Part shown: one piece after another, positions 55,882 through 64,000 of the stretch
Layout of the letters: each line of letters starts with the position of its first letter
How positions within the stretch are numbered: the first letter of the stretch is position 1
From: Oncomelania hupensis
Lineage: Eukaryota; Mollusca; Gastropoda; Littorinimorpha; Pomatiopsidae
Length of the DNA: 64,000 nt
NCBI GenBank assembly: GCA_036898135.1
Contig: CM072523.1
Coordinates: 34,840,968 to 34,904,967, forward strand
Direction of reading: 5' to 3'
Notes under the pieces: model-generated
Databases searched by the model: none
What the model was told of the DNA's origin: nothing
What the model saw: only the letters and a program-made list of their open reading frames with translations
Translations under genes and position numbers: made by a program

Positions 55882-58146
55882 ATGCCTTCAGCAAACATAG
55901 ACTTTCGTCGCCCTTGTGGCATTTTCGCTCTCACCATCGCTCAGGGGAAAAATAAAATTAAACATTGGCAATTAATTACTGCCATTCGTATTTTGCCGAA
56001 AAAAGTGAATACTGCCAAAAACATTGATCTTTTGGACTTCGTCATATCAGACGGATTTCCATACTTCAAGTACATTTCTTTCCAACGATCAGATGTGACG
56101 AAGAGAAAGAATGGACAATTTGGAATAGTGACGGCGAGTTTCCTCATCTTTCTCTCTTCTTTCATCCTGCTATCTGGGGACGTGGAGGCCAATCCAGGAC
56201 CAACTTCGCCCTCTGTGGTGGGCTCAAGGAACAAATTCAACAACCCCACCATATCGAACACTCGTGAAGTTGTTTCGTCAATACAACATAAACATTACGA
56301 CCCACGTGACGACGATATTAGTTATCGCGATGATGTCAGAGGAGATCGGGAACATCGAATGTCTAACAATCAACGTGAAAATCCAGTGTTCAACAATTCA
56401 AGAGAAAACGGTAACCGCAGTAGTTATCAAGTCAGCCACAACAACCCTGCTCACAATGTGAAGACAGTTGATGACAGTCCTAGTTCCATTGAACGACTGT
56501 ACAGACTGTTGTCTAACAAGATGGACGAGTCCAAAAGCGTCACACAGAAGTCATTTGAAAGCATTACGTCCAAAATTGACCAGATGTCCACAACTATGGA
56601 TGACAATTACAAAACTCTACGGCATGACCTGGGTCAACTGAAAAGAGATATCCAAGCAGCGCAACAAACAATCAACAGCAACAGTAGCGAAATTGAAAGA
56701 TTGCATGAAATGAATGAACTAAGTAGCAAGAGAATGGAATATCTTCAAATTGAACTGGATAAATTGTCAGCCTACTCGCGCAGAAATAATCTGAAGTTCT
56801 TTGGTGTCGTAGAAAGAGATGACTCAGAAACATATGACAGCTGTAAGGTCACCATGCTCAGCATTCTGAATGAATATTTCGTCAGCAAGACATGGTACCC
56901 AGATTGCATAGATAGAACCCATCGACTTGGTAAAGTGAAAAATACAAAGAGCCCTCGTCCCATGATAGTCCGGTTCCACCGATGGTCCGATGTGATGACA
57001 GTGCTGAACAACAAGGATGCCAGAGACCAAATGCGAAAGGCAGGCTTACGAGTCGCAACGGACCTGACTCCTGCACAAAGTAGAAAACTACAAGAAGTAA
57101 AGAGCCAAGGTCAGATCGGTTACTACAAGAATGGAAAACTACACACCAAGCCTAAAGCACAGAGTCTAACCAAACCTCCTGCACAACAGCAAGGTCACAA
57201 AAGCGGTGCCGACGCTAGATGCAAAGACGACTGGAACCATAACCCTTTCTTCGATGAAATGCCGGACAACTGTGACGACTTCGATGACGTCATCCACAAC
57301 CGTGCCTTCAGGGATGGAAATGGTGTGAATGCTGATGGCAGTACACTTTGTATTCCTGTAGACGGCAAACAGAAGCAAGCAAGAAGAACGAATACTAATG
57401 GTCTCTGCGCGCCTCTTCAGATTACAGGCAGTGAGAATTCTTCTACTAGAGTACCGAGAATGACCTCAATGCAAGACTTCCCAAGCTTACAAATGAAGTC
57501 GGGAATACCTGGTAGCCTGCGTGAACAAGGTACCAGCAACAGAAAATCACAAAGAAGTCAGAACTGGGAGAGAAGTGCCCACTGCCAGGCATCAGAAGCG
57601 CCGCGATCCTCAGATTCCACAAAAGGTATCGTAAATAACCACAATGTTCAGCAGGCACAAGCAAACGCTGCAAAACCATCTTGTTCTATAAGCCGAGTCG
57701 AAGAGAAAAGTGAAGGAATGATTGAAGGTCAATTTTCGCAGAGTACCCCTGTGTTCTTACTAAACCAGGCCTTTGATAGCACCACGCACCACAATAATTC
57801 CGATGAACAAGCTACAGCTGCCTTGGTCATCGACCATAGAGCCCAAATGGAAAACAGCGATGAAGAAGACTATGAGGATTGCAACGCTGACTTTGAATGT
57901 GATGATGAGTCTGGGAAAAAGGACAAAGACTGCTCAACAAGACAAAATGATGAGCAAGGAGCTGAGAGGAAAGCTGATAAACGTACACAAAATGGTCACC
58001 CTCAAATGAACAACAGAAGAACCACACGCTCTCAATCCGAAAGACAGACACATCTGACCGCATGGGCCACGTCGGGGTCTACCCAGAATCAATCTGGCGA
58101 ACCACCAACCAGTTCTACATCCGAAGACACCAGCTCCAACAGATAG
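55882..58146 (+). CDS. ORF1 protein with 2A ribosome-skipping motif, coiled coil and RRM (754 aa)
   Basis: ATG at 55882 starts an intact frame. Residues 82-98 are hydrophobic and lead into LLSGDVEANPGP; skipping would fall between G106 and P107 (56197-56202) and release a 106-residue leader. Residues about 205-297 are heptad-like (coiled coil). From about 300 to 405, RRNNLKFFGVVERD, DCIDRTHRLGKVK, RPMIVRFHRW and DLTPAQSRKLQ match the RRM and C-terminal domain of L1-type ORF1 RNA-binding proteins. The rest is polar and low in complexity, with an acidic patch near 655-680. Family role: binds element RNA to form the particle used in retrotransposition. The frame ends at TAG, and ORF2 follows in the same frame. 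Confidence 0.88.
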   Translation: MPSANIDFRRPCGIFALTIAQGKNKIKHWQLITAIRILPKKVNTAKNIDLLDFVISDGFPYFKYISFQRSDVTKRKNGQFGIVTASFLIFLSSFILLSGDVEANPGPTSPSVVGSRNKFNNPTISNTREVVSSIQHKHYDPRDDDISYRDDVRGDREHRMSNNQRENPVFNNSRENGNRSSYQVSHNNPAHNVKTVDDSPSSIERLYRLLSNKMDESKSVTQKSFESITSKIDQMSTTMDDNYKTLRHDLGQLKRDIQAAQQTINSNSSEIERLHEMNELSSKRMEYLQIELDKLSAYSRRNNLKFFGVVERDDSETYDSCKVTMLSILNEYFVSKTWYPDCIDRTHRLGKVKNTKSPRPMIVRFHRWSDVMTVLNNKDARDQMRKAGLRVATDLTPAQSRKLQEVKSQGQIGYYKNGKLHTKPKAQSLTKPPAQQQGHKSGADARCKDDWNHNPFFDEMPDNCDDFDDVIHNRAFRDGNGVNADGSTLCIPVDGKQKQARRTNTNGLCAPLQITGSENSSTRVPRMTSMQDFPSLQMKSGIPGSLREQGTSNRKSQRSQNWERSAHCQASEAPRSSDSTKGIVNNHNVQQAQANAAKPSCSISRVEEKSEGMIEGQFSQSTPVFLLNQAFDSTTHHNNSDEQATAALVIDHRAQMENSDEEDYEDCNADFECDDESGKKDKDCSTRQNDEQGAERKADKRTQNGHPQMNNRRTTRSQSERQTHLTAWATSGSTQNQSGEPPTSSTSEDTSSNR

Positions 58147-59532
58147 GGTTTTGGCCGCTCCTCTGCTACCATTTCAAACAAGAACATACACACAAATTTA
58201 ATTAACACATCAACTACACAACGCACAGAATCTAATTTTATTAACCCATTACAAACAAACAACATACACAGAGATTCCGTTAACCCTTGCGTTACACAAG
58301 TGACAAAGTGTTTGACGTGGAATGTTTGTGGATTAGGATCTAAGCTCAGTGATGCAAGTTTTTTTAATCTGATTTTGAGTTACGACATCATTTGTCTAAC
58401 TGAAACGTTTTTTACATTTGATTTTAAATCTGATATATTCAAAGACTTTAAATGTTTTTCAGCGAAGGCAACCAAAATATCTTACCACGGTAGAGCTTTT
58501 GGAGGTGTCCTTGTGTTGGTAAGAAATAATCTTGCACACTTTTGTGAGGTTCTGAGATCAGGTATTGATTGCTGTGTTACACTCAAATTATCAAAACAAT
58601 TGTTTGGCACTTCTAAACCAATAATTATGGTAAATACTTACATTCACCCATGTGAGTCTGACTATTACCAGAAAACACAAAATGGTTATGGTATTGAACA
58701 ACTTGATGAGTGTATTGCTAATATTCTTGATGATCATGGTGACTGTCATTTGATGATATGCGGTGATATAAACGCTCGGACAGGACAAAAGAACCCAGAC
58801 TTTACCATGTCTGATGATGTCGACTTCTGGAACCCTGTGACCTCAACGCAAACTGAAAGAGAATGTGATGATGATAATGGTCGTGATGGTGATGTTGTTG
58901 ACGATTGTGATGATTTCCAGCGTGCCTCACAGGACTTCACCATTAATACGTTTGGCCGCCAGCTTCTGGAACTCTGTGAGATGCTAGGTTGCATAATCCT
59001 AAATGGCCTGAAGCGCCTTAATTTTGACGGCAAGTTCACGTTCATCTCTCAGTCGGGAGCAAGCCTGGTCGACTACTTTATTATATCAAAAGATCTGTTT
59101 AATGAGGTCCGCTTACCGAATTTATCCGTCCTAGCGAGAACAGAATCAGATCATATGCCTGTTTGTCTTTTACTAGAAAATAAATGCCAAGATAAGATGG
59201 TCCAATCGCCAGCTGAAACCGAAGGGGAGATGTACGTGGACAGGCTTATATGGAACCATGACCATGTCAAACAGTATATTACTGAGCTGAATGGAAAGAA
59301 TGAGTTAATGCAAACAATAACCGAAACTATTAGTCAAGATTACAAAAAAGCTCTTTCGAGTTTTAGTGATTGTTTAACTTCAGCTGCCTCCTGTATGTTG
59401 AAGCGTATTAAAATATCTGCAGTAGAGAAAAAGGGTGCTCCGTGGTTCGATCGTGAATGTAGACATGCAAAAGCTCGTACAAAGCAGTTGTTGCAAAAGT
59501 TCGAAGAAATGGGTCATCAGAAAATAGGCTAA
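58147..59532 (+). CDS. ORF2, AP-endonuclease domain (frame of ORF1, no AUG)
   Basis: The frame is open from the codon after the ORF1 TAG; 51 codons precede GTG at 58300 and none is ATG. The APE motifs are complete: WNVCGLG (N, 58321), LTETFF (E, 58402), GDINARTG (D156, N158 counted from 58300), SLVDYFI (D258) and TESDHMP (D284, H285). This enzyme nicks target DNA for target-primed reverse transcription. Expression would need readthrough of the UAG, a non-AUG start or reinitiation; alternatively the TAG is a decay mutation in an originally fused frame. The frame ends at TAA 59530-59532 because of a one-base shift near 59520-59526; the reading continues in the next frame with RLNYITSRKQYK. Confidence 0.85.
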   Translation, partial: GFGRSSATISNKNIHTNLINTSTTQRTESNFINPLQTNNIHRDSVNPCVTQVTKCLTWNVCGLGSKLSDASFFNLILSYDIICLTETFFTFDFKSDIFKDFKCFSAKATKISYHGRAFGGVLVLVRNNLAHFCEVLRSGIDCCVTLKLSKQLFGTSKPIIMVNTYIHPCESDYYQKTQNGYGIEQLDECIANILDDHGDCHLMICGDINARTGQKNPDFTMSDDVDFWNPVTSTQTERECDDDNGRDGDVVDDCDDFQRASQDFTINTFGRQLLELCEMLGCIILNGLKRLNFDGKFTFISQSGASLVDYFIISKDLFNEVRLPNLSVLARTESDHMPVCLLLENKCQDKMVQSPAETEGEMYVDRLIWNHDHVKQYITELNGKNELMQTITETISQDYKKALSSFSDCLTSAASCMLKRIKISAVEKKGAPWFDRECRHAKARTKQLLQKFEEMGHQKIG

Positions 59533-60515
59533 ATTATATTACTTCTCGTAAACAGTATAAAGAAATATTAGCGTCTAAAAGCAAAGTCTTTTTAAGCGAG
59601 AAAGTAAAATTAATCTGTGACCCTAAAACTGACATTAAATTGTTTTGGTCTGAAGTTAAAAGATCTTGCAATTCTCGCTCTAGGGGCGTCAGCAAGAATA
59701 TTTCAAAGGATCAGTGGTTTAATCACTTTAAAAAGTTATTTTCATTGGATCAACAATTTCACAGCATTGCACACGATAATGGCGATCAAATTGAAATGTT
59801 GCATGTCGATGCTCTCGACCAGGCCATTAGCGAGCACGAAGTTAAAGATGTATTACTTAAACTGAAAAATGGTAAATCTGCTGGTCTTGATGGCATTTGT
59901 ACTGATATGTTGAAAATGTTAACTGATTCTGGAGTGCTTTTCTTGAAACATTTCTTTAATTATATTTTTGATAACGGGTTGTACCCAGATGAATGGGCTA
60001 AAGCAGTAATTGTACCAATTTTTAAGAGTGGCAATAATAACTCAACAGACAATTACAGAGGCATCTCATTATTAAATGTGGTCAGTAAATGTTACACTGC
60101 TGTTTTAAATAAGCGATTGTATTCGTGGCTTGAGGATAATGATAAAATCCATAGAGCACAGGCAGGCTTTAGGAGAGGGCATTCTACGACAGATCACATA
60201 TTCACTTTAAATGCTATAATACAGAAGTGTCTAAGCAAAAGGGGTGGTAAATGTTACGTTGCTTTTGTTGATTTTAAAAAAGCCTTTGATCTTGTCCAGC
60301 ACGCCGATTTGTTTGAAGCTCTGCGGAAAGTTCGTTCAAGCAGCAAATTTATTTTAGCATTAAAATCTATGTATTCCTGTATGTTTTCTTGTGTAAGATT
60401 TAACAGCAATGAGCTCACAGAATTTTTTGAGTGTCCGCAGGGAGTCAGACAGGGTTGTGTTTTGAGCCCCCACACTTTTTTCAGTCTTTATAAACGAATT
60501 AGCAAACAGTATTGA
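59523..60515 (+). pseudogene. ORF2 reverse transcriptase, first part
   Basis: After the first frameshift the frame reads RLNYITSRKQYKEILASK, then NGKSAGLDGICTDML, EWAKAVIVPIFKSG, NYRGISLLNVVSKCY, AQAGFRRGHSTTDHIF, AFVDFKKAFD (motif A) and GVRQGCVLSP (motif B). At 60463-60470 a run of five C in place of four shifts the frame, and the reading stops at 60515. No start codon of its own is implied; it is a segment of ORF2. Confidence 0.88.
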
Positions 60516-60812
60516 TGCTTCTGGTCGTCATGGAATCCAGCTTATGCCTGGTCTTATTGAGTTGTACATTTTACTGTTTGCCGATGATCTTACACTCATG
60601 TCTTATACTCCAGTTGGCCTAAAGAACCAGTTAGAATGTTTGCGCTTATGTAGCTCTAGGCTGCACATGACAGTTAGCACTGAGAAAACCAAAGTCATGG
60701 TATTTCGAAGAGGTGGATATTTGGCTGCAAATGAGATTTGGTTCTTTGAAGGCAAACGATTAGAAGTTGTTAACAGTTATAAATACCTAGGATATATTTT
60801 ACAACCATGTTA
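60466..60812 (+). pseudogene. ORF2 reverse transcriptase, catalytic box part
   Basis: In the next frame the sequence continues SVFINELANSIDASGRHG, then LLFADDLTLMSYTPVG (catalytic DD at 60583-60588), LHMTVSTEKTKVMVFRRGG and NSYKYLGYILQPC, ending at TAA 60811-60813. A third one-base loss near 60806-60809 moves the remaining ORF2 to another frame. Confidence 0.88.
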
Positions 60813-61772
60813 AGTGTGGCAATAGGCACGCAGGACTTAGCGTTAAAAGCTAGAGAAGCCACGTACGGTGTTTTAAGAATGCTAAAACAATACAAAGGTC
60901 TAAATAGGAAAGTTTTCTTTAAGATATTTGACAGCAAAGTAACTTCTATTTTGTTGTACGCATCTGAGGTATGGGGTATCCATGAAGTTGCATGCATTGA
61001 AAAGGTACACTTAATTGCTTGCAAACGATTTCTGGGTTTACCCAGAGGCACCCCAAACAATATTGTATATGGCGAACTAGGAAGGTACCCCTTATATGTT
61101 AACTCCCGTTTGCGTTGTATAAAATACTGGCTTAAATTACTCCAGCTAGACGAAAACCGGCTGCCTTCAGTAGCTTACAGGATGCTTGTCTCCCTAGATG
61201 AAAAAGGAAAAAGATGTTGGGCGACGAACATTAAAGAATTGCTTTTTAGTACTGGCTTTGGAATTGTATGGCTTCATCAAGGAGTTGGTAACCTAAATGC
61301 GTTTTTGCAACTTTTTAAGGAAAGACTCATTGATATGTTTGTGCAAAACTGGCGCGAATCAATGTGTGAAAGTCACCGTTACGATAACTACACTTCCTTT
61401 AAACTCTTATTTGTTCCTGAAACATATCTAGACTATTTTTCAGTGGCTACGTTTCGACAGGCTGTTACAAAATTCAGAGCTGGAATGTTTCCTGTAAATG
61501 CAAACTTATACCGATATGATGTGTTGTCCAAACAAAAATGTTCATTTTGCCCCGATAGTATCGATGACGAACGCCATTTTTTATTCGTCTGTCCGCTATA
61601 CAGGTCTCTTAGAAGTAAATTTATATTTCCTAATAAGTACGACTTTGAGCAATTGTTTTTGTCCAGCGATATTTGGCTTGATATGACGCTTATAAAAGCG
61701 CTGTCTTGCTTCCTGGTTTATGCAGAGAAAATCAAGAAAATGAAAATAATCGAAGTCCGTAGTGCGGTTCAA

Positions 61773-61776
<4 letters not shown>
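60807..61776 (+). pseudogene. ORF2 C-terminal region with cysteine motif
   Basis: It reads MLSVAIGTQDLALKAREAT, KIFDSKVTSILLYASEVWG, ACKRFLGLPRGTPNN and finally CSFCPDSIDDERHFLFVC, a C-x2-C-x7-H-x4-C zinc-type motif common near the C terminus of non-LTR ORF2 proteins. Past 61776 the frame runs through AT and ATT arrays, so the true end is probably nearby. The apparent start at 60807 only reflects the frameshift. Confidence 0.85.
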
Positions 61777-61856
<80 letters not shown>

Positions 61857-61889
61857 TATGTTCTTCCATGTATTATTATCGTTGTTGTA

Positions 61890-61937
<48 letters not shown>

Positions 61938-62164
61938 GGAATTTTTTGTTTGTTTGTGTTTAAAATTGTTTTTATGACTCTTTTATTTTATTGTTTAATT
62001 AATTATTTTCCTTTTTCTTCCTGTATATTGTATCAGTTTTTATTGTTTGTGTGTTTTCTAAATCGCGCGACGTGTCTAGGCGTCTGCTTGTTCATTATTC
62101 ATGTAGTATGTAAATACGTTTTATGTAATTGCGAAAGGGGTGTGGCCTAAAGCAATAAACCAAT
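61777..62164 (+). repeat. 3' region of the non-LTR element with (TA)n and (ATT)n
   Basis: TA dinucleotides at 61777-61855 and ATT triplets at 61888-61937, then AT-rich 3' UTR. The open frame through the arrays is an artefact. Confidence 0.9.
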
Positions 62165-62219
62165 CAGTCAGTCAGTCAGTCTCTCTCTCTCTCTCTCTCT
62201 CACTCTCTCTCTCTCTCTC
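62165..62219. repeat. (CAGT)4 tail followed by (CT)n
   Basis: CAGTCAGTCAGTCAGT is the element's 3' tail; CT dinucleotides follow to 62219, matching the TC array at the 5' edge. Confidence 0.9.
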
Positions 62220-62767
62220 TTATTATACAATTCTAACCTTAAATTATCTAGTCACGAACTTATCTCATTAGTGGAAAGACATTTTCAAAAAGTAGTAAAT
62301 AAGCAAAATATTATGTCCTGCTCAAGAAATATTTCAAGAGTTATATACAAAATGCGCTTGGATTCGTGGATTACAAAATATGTAAAAGGTATTACTTGTA
62401 TATGCCAGCAGCCAATTAATATAAATCATTTATTATTTGAGTGTTCATCATTGTTGCCATTATACACAGAAAAAGAAGTAATGCTAAAAAACACTGATGA
62501 AATTAATAATATATTGTACAACACGGTAATAGAAAAAATAGCCAGAATTATACTTAGTACTGATTTAAGAAACATTTTTTTAACATCTCTTTGTGCATAT
62601 GTGTATGTGTTTATATATGTATGTATGTATGTGTGTGTGTGTGCGTGTTTGTGTATGTGTTTTTGTGTGGGTGCGAGTTTGCTTTTGATTACGTGTTTGT
62701 AATTTTGTGAATGTCTAAAATCATTGAACAAATGAATAGACTTTAAATAAAAGAACTGAACTGAACT

Positions 62768-62771
<4 letters not shown>
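62220..62771 (+). pseudogene. second non-LTR retrotransposon, 3' fragment
   Basis: The frame is open from the CT array: LSSHELISLVERHFQKVVNK, NISRVIYKMRLDSWITKYV, then CICQQPININHLLFEC, a C-x-C-x7-H-x4-C end motif of non-LTR ORF2 proteins. The 3' UTR ends AATAAAAGAACTGAACTGAA with a (GAACT)n tail at about 62755-62771, then CT repeats. It differs in tail and sequence from the neighbouring element and is 5'-truncated. Confidence 0.8.
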
Positions 62772-62812
<41 letters not shown>

Positions 62813-62845
62813 ACCCCTCTCTCTCTTTCTCTCTCTCTCTCTTCT
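62772..62845. repeat. (CT)n microsatellite
   Basis: CT dinucleotides with TTCT and CCCCT interruptions directly after the (GAACT)n tail. Confidence 0.95.
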
Positions 62846-64000
62846 CCAAAACACTAAGGTAGGTAACGTTTAAGACTGGCTTCCGGTGCTGTGTATACAC
62901 TAAATAGGCGACTGTTGCTGTGCAGGATCCGACAATACCGCAATTGAAGACACACATTTGATGCAACCTTGCGAGCTATGAAGCGCCACATACCACTGAG
63001 TAACCCTCACAAACGTACTTTCATTTACTGATGAATTCTTGGCGGGGAGAGGGGGAGGGTAGAGAGAGGAAGTGATCGAAAGGGAACATAAAGATGACAT
63101 TAGCCATTTACTGATGAAGTCTTGAGGTGGCAGGGTAGGGGTGGTATTCAGGAGGGGGAGGAGAGTGCGGGGGGAAGGGGTGCTGTGCAACCTCCCTCCT
63201 ATCCCCAACCACGCGTGCCAGAATGCTTCTGCCTCCGACCTCCCCCCCAATAGTAAGTAATTCCCCGGTAAGAAATTAATTATTTCAGTGCTGTTAGCGT
63301 TTAATGGAAACGTTTCGCTAAATGGGAAGTGCTACAGGACACCGCATCAAAGCGTACAAACACGCACACCATCTGAAAACGCCTTACCCGAAAATGTCCT
63401 TTTTGATAATTAGATAGTCTTGCAGTTTCAGTCTTGCCTTCGCAATAATAATAGCTGTTTGGCGATTTCAGTTCCAGAAAGAAGCGTCCGTGGAGAAAAC
63501 AATGTCTTGGAAGAAAAATCTTTTCCTATAATAGCCCCCTCCCCCACCCCACCCAAGGTCCCACTCCCTCTCTCCATCCCTATCTATCTCTCCCCACCCC
63601 CTCTATTATTACCTCTATAATTTCTCTCCAAAATAATCGCCGAGATGCGACACTATCGGACATTCTAATACTTTTTATAATGTCAATAAGCACATATCAC
63701 CCATAAAACACCACCACCTACCCTCCCCCTCCCCCTCATCATTCCACTCTGCACTCCCCGTTCACAATTCCTCCATCCCCCACCCCCTACCTTTTTCCTG
63801 AATGTAGAACACTTTAAGGCTTCTTTGGAAAATCCAATACGCACAAATCGCCCCTCTCCACCCCCAGTCTCTCTTTTTTCTTCCCGACATTCCAAGTCTT
63901 TTGAAGTTTGAATATGAATGTATGATGCATACCCTATTCCTCAAACTAGATATAGAACATTTAAAATCTTTGAAGTATCACTATAATTACGCACTTTAAA
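62846..64000. other. unassigned sequence
   Basis: Pyrimidine-rich patches (63520-63610, 63715-63880). GATGACATTAGCCATTTACTG resembles the earlier TTTCATTTACTGATGAATTC by a local duplication (TTTACTGATGAAGTCTTG near 63106 and TTTACTGATGAATTCTTG near 63024). No gene or tRNA-like structure. Confidence 0.45.

Larger units (their letters stand above)
55597..62180 (+). mobile_element. APE-type non-LTR retrotransposon with 2A motif, near full length
   Basis: A 285-bp 5' UTR, ORF1 (55882-58146), ORF2 pieces (endonuclease, reverse transcriptase, C-terminal cysteine motif) and a 3' end with CAATAAACCAAT and a (CAGT)4 tail at 62165-62180. It lies between a TC array and a CT array. ORF2 is broken by three single-base frameshifts, and microsatellites have grown in the 3' region, so this copy is inactive. 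Clade (I-, CR1/L2- or RTE-X-like) cannot be fixed by eye. Confidence 0.9.

Noticed and set aside
58300..58302. GTG as the true start of ORF2
   Set aside because: GTG initiation is not usual in animals; the frame is open back to the ORF1 stop, so the start cannot be placed there with confidence.

Overview
This is a window of a eukaryotic (metazoan) genome made almost entirely of transposable elements and simple-sequence repeats. I recognise no host protein-coding gene, no convincing functional tRNA or rRNA gene, and nothing prokaryotic. Polymerase III-type tRNA-derived SINEs, RTE-like and other APE-type non-LTR elements, Ty3/gypsy elements, MITEs and dense di-, tri- and tetranucleotide arrays together suggest a marine invertebrate. 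A mollusc is likely, possibly a gastropod, but the assignment is inferred from repeat style and is not proven by any marker gene.

Layout. 1-4825 is the 3' part of a Ty3/gypsy-class element (copy 1), whose 5' part lies outside the window. 4.8-42.5 kb is repeat-dense and holds: a GA-rich array seeded by SINE tails (5.5-7.3 kb), a GATA/GATG/GATA block (7.9-8.4 kb), dead fragments of one RTE-like family, a pogo/Tigger-like MITE (12792-13625), a second TIR element (14181-14888), an inverted-repeat element inside trinucleotide arrays (22687-23206), a tandem array of tRNA(Thr)-like SINEs (25154-25925), a perfect 32-bp hairpin (27829-27900), and a mosaic in which a Jockey/I-type fragment splits an RTE-like one (28146-30572). 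42566-51157 is a complete and apparently very young gypsy-class element (copy 2) with a 5-bp target duplication, indistinguishable 1717-bp LTRs, primer-binding site, polypurine tract and one open 1594-codon gag-pol frame. 51.2-55.6 kb holds a second copy of the inverted-repeat family and another RTE-like fragment carrying a tiny SINE insertion. 55597-62180 is a long APE-type non-LTR retrotransposon with a 2A ribosome-skipping motif in ORF1, an in-frame TAG before the endonuclease, and three frameshifts in ORF2. It and a second non-LTR fragment (62220-62771) are bounded by CT microsatellites. 62.8-64 kb is unassigned.

Main points. (1) The gypsy-class polyprotein runs Gag, protease, integrase, reverse transcriptase, RNase H. 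This is the Ty1/copia-like order known in Ty3/gypsy-class elements from the Gmr1 group, and its Gag carries a segment resembling the SCAN fold derived from that group. (2) The non-LTR element combines a 2A peptide, no AUG for ORF2 and a single in-frame UAG between ORFs, suggesting polyprotein-style expression by readthrough and skipping, or an ancestral fused ORF. (3) Retroposon tails and microsatellites repeatedly abut, which suggests both seeding of microsatellites by SINE tails and insertion of other elements into microsatellites.
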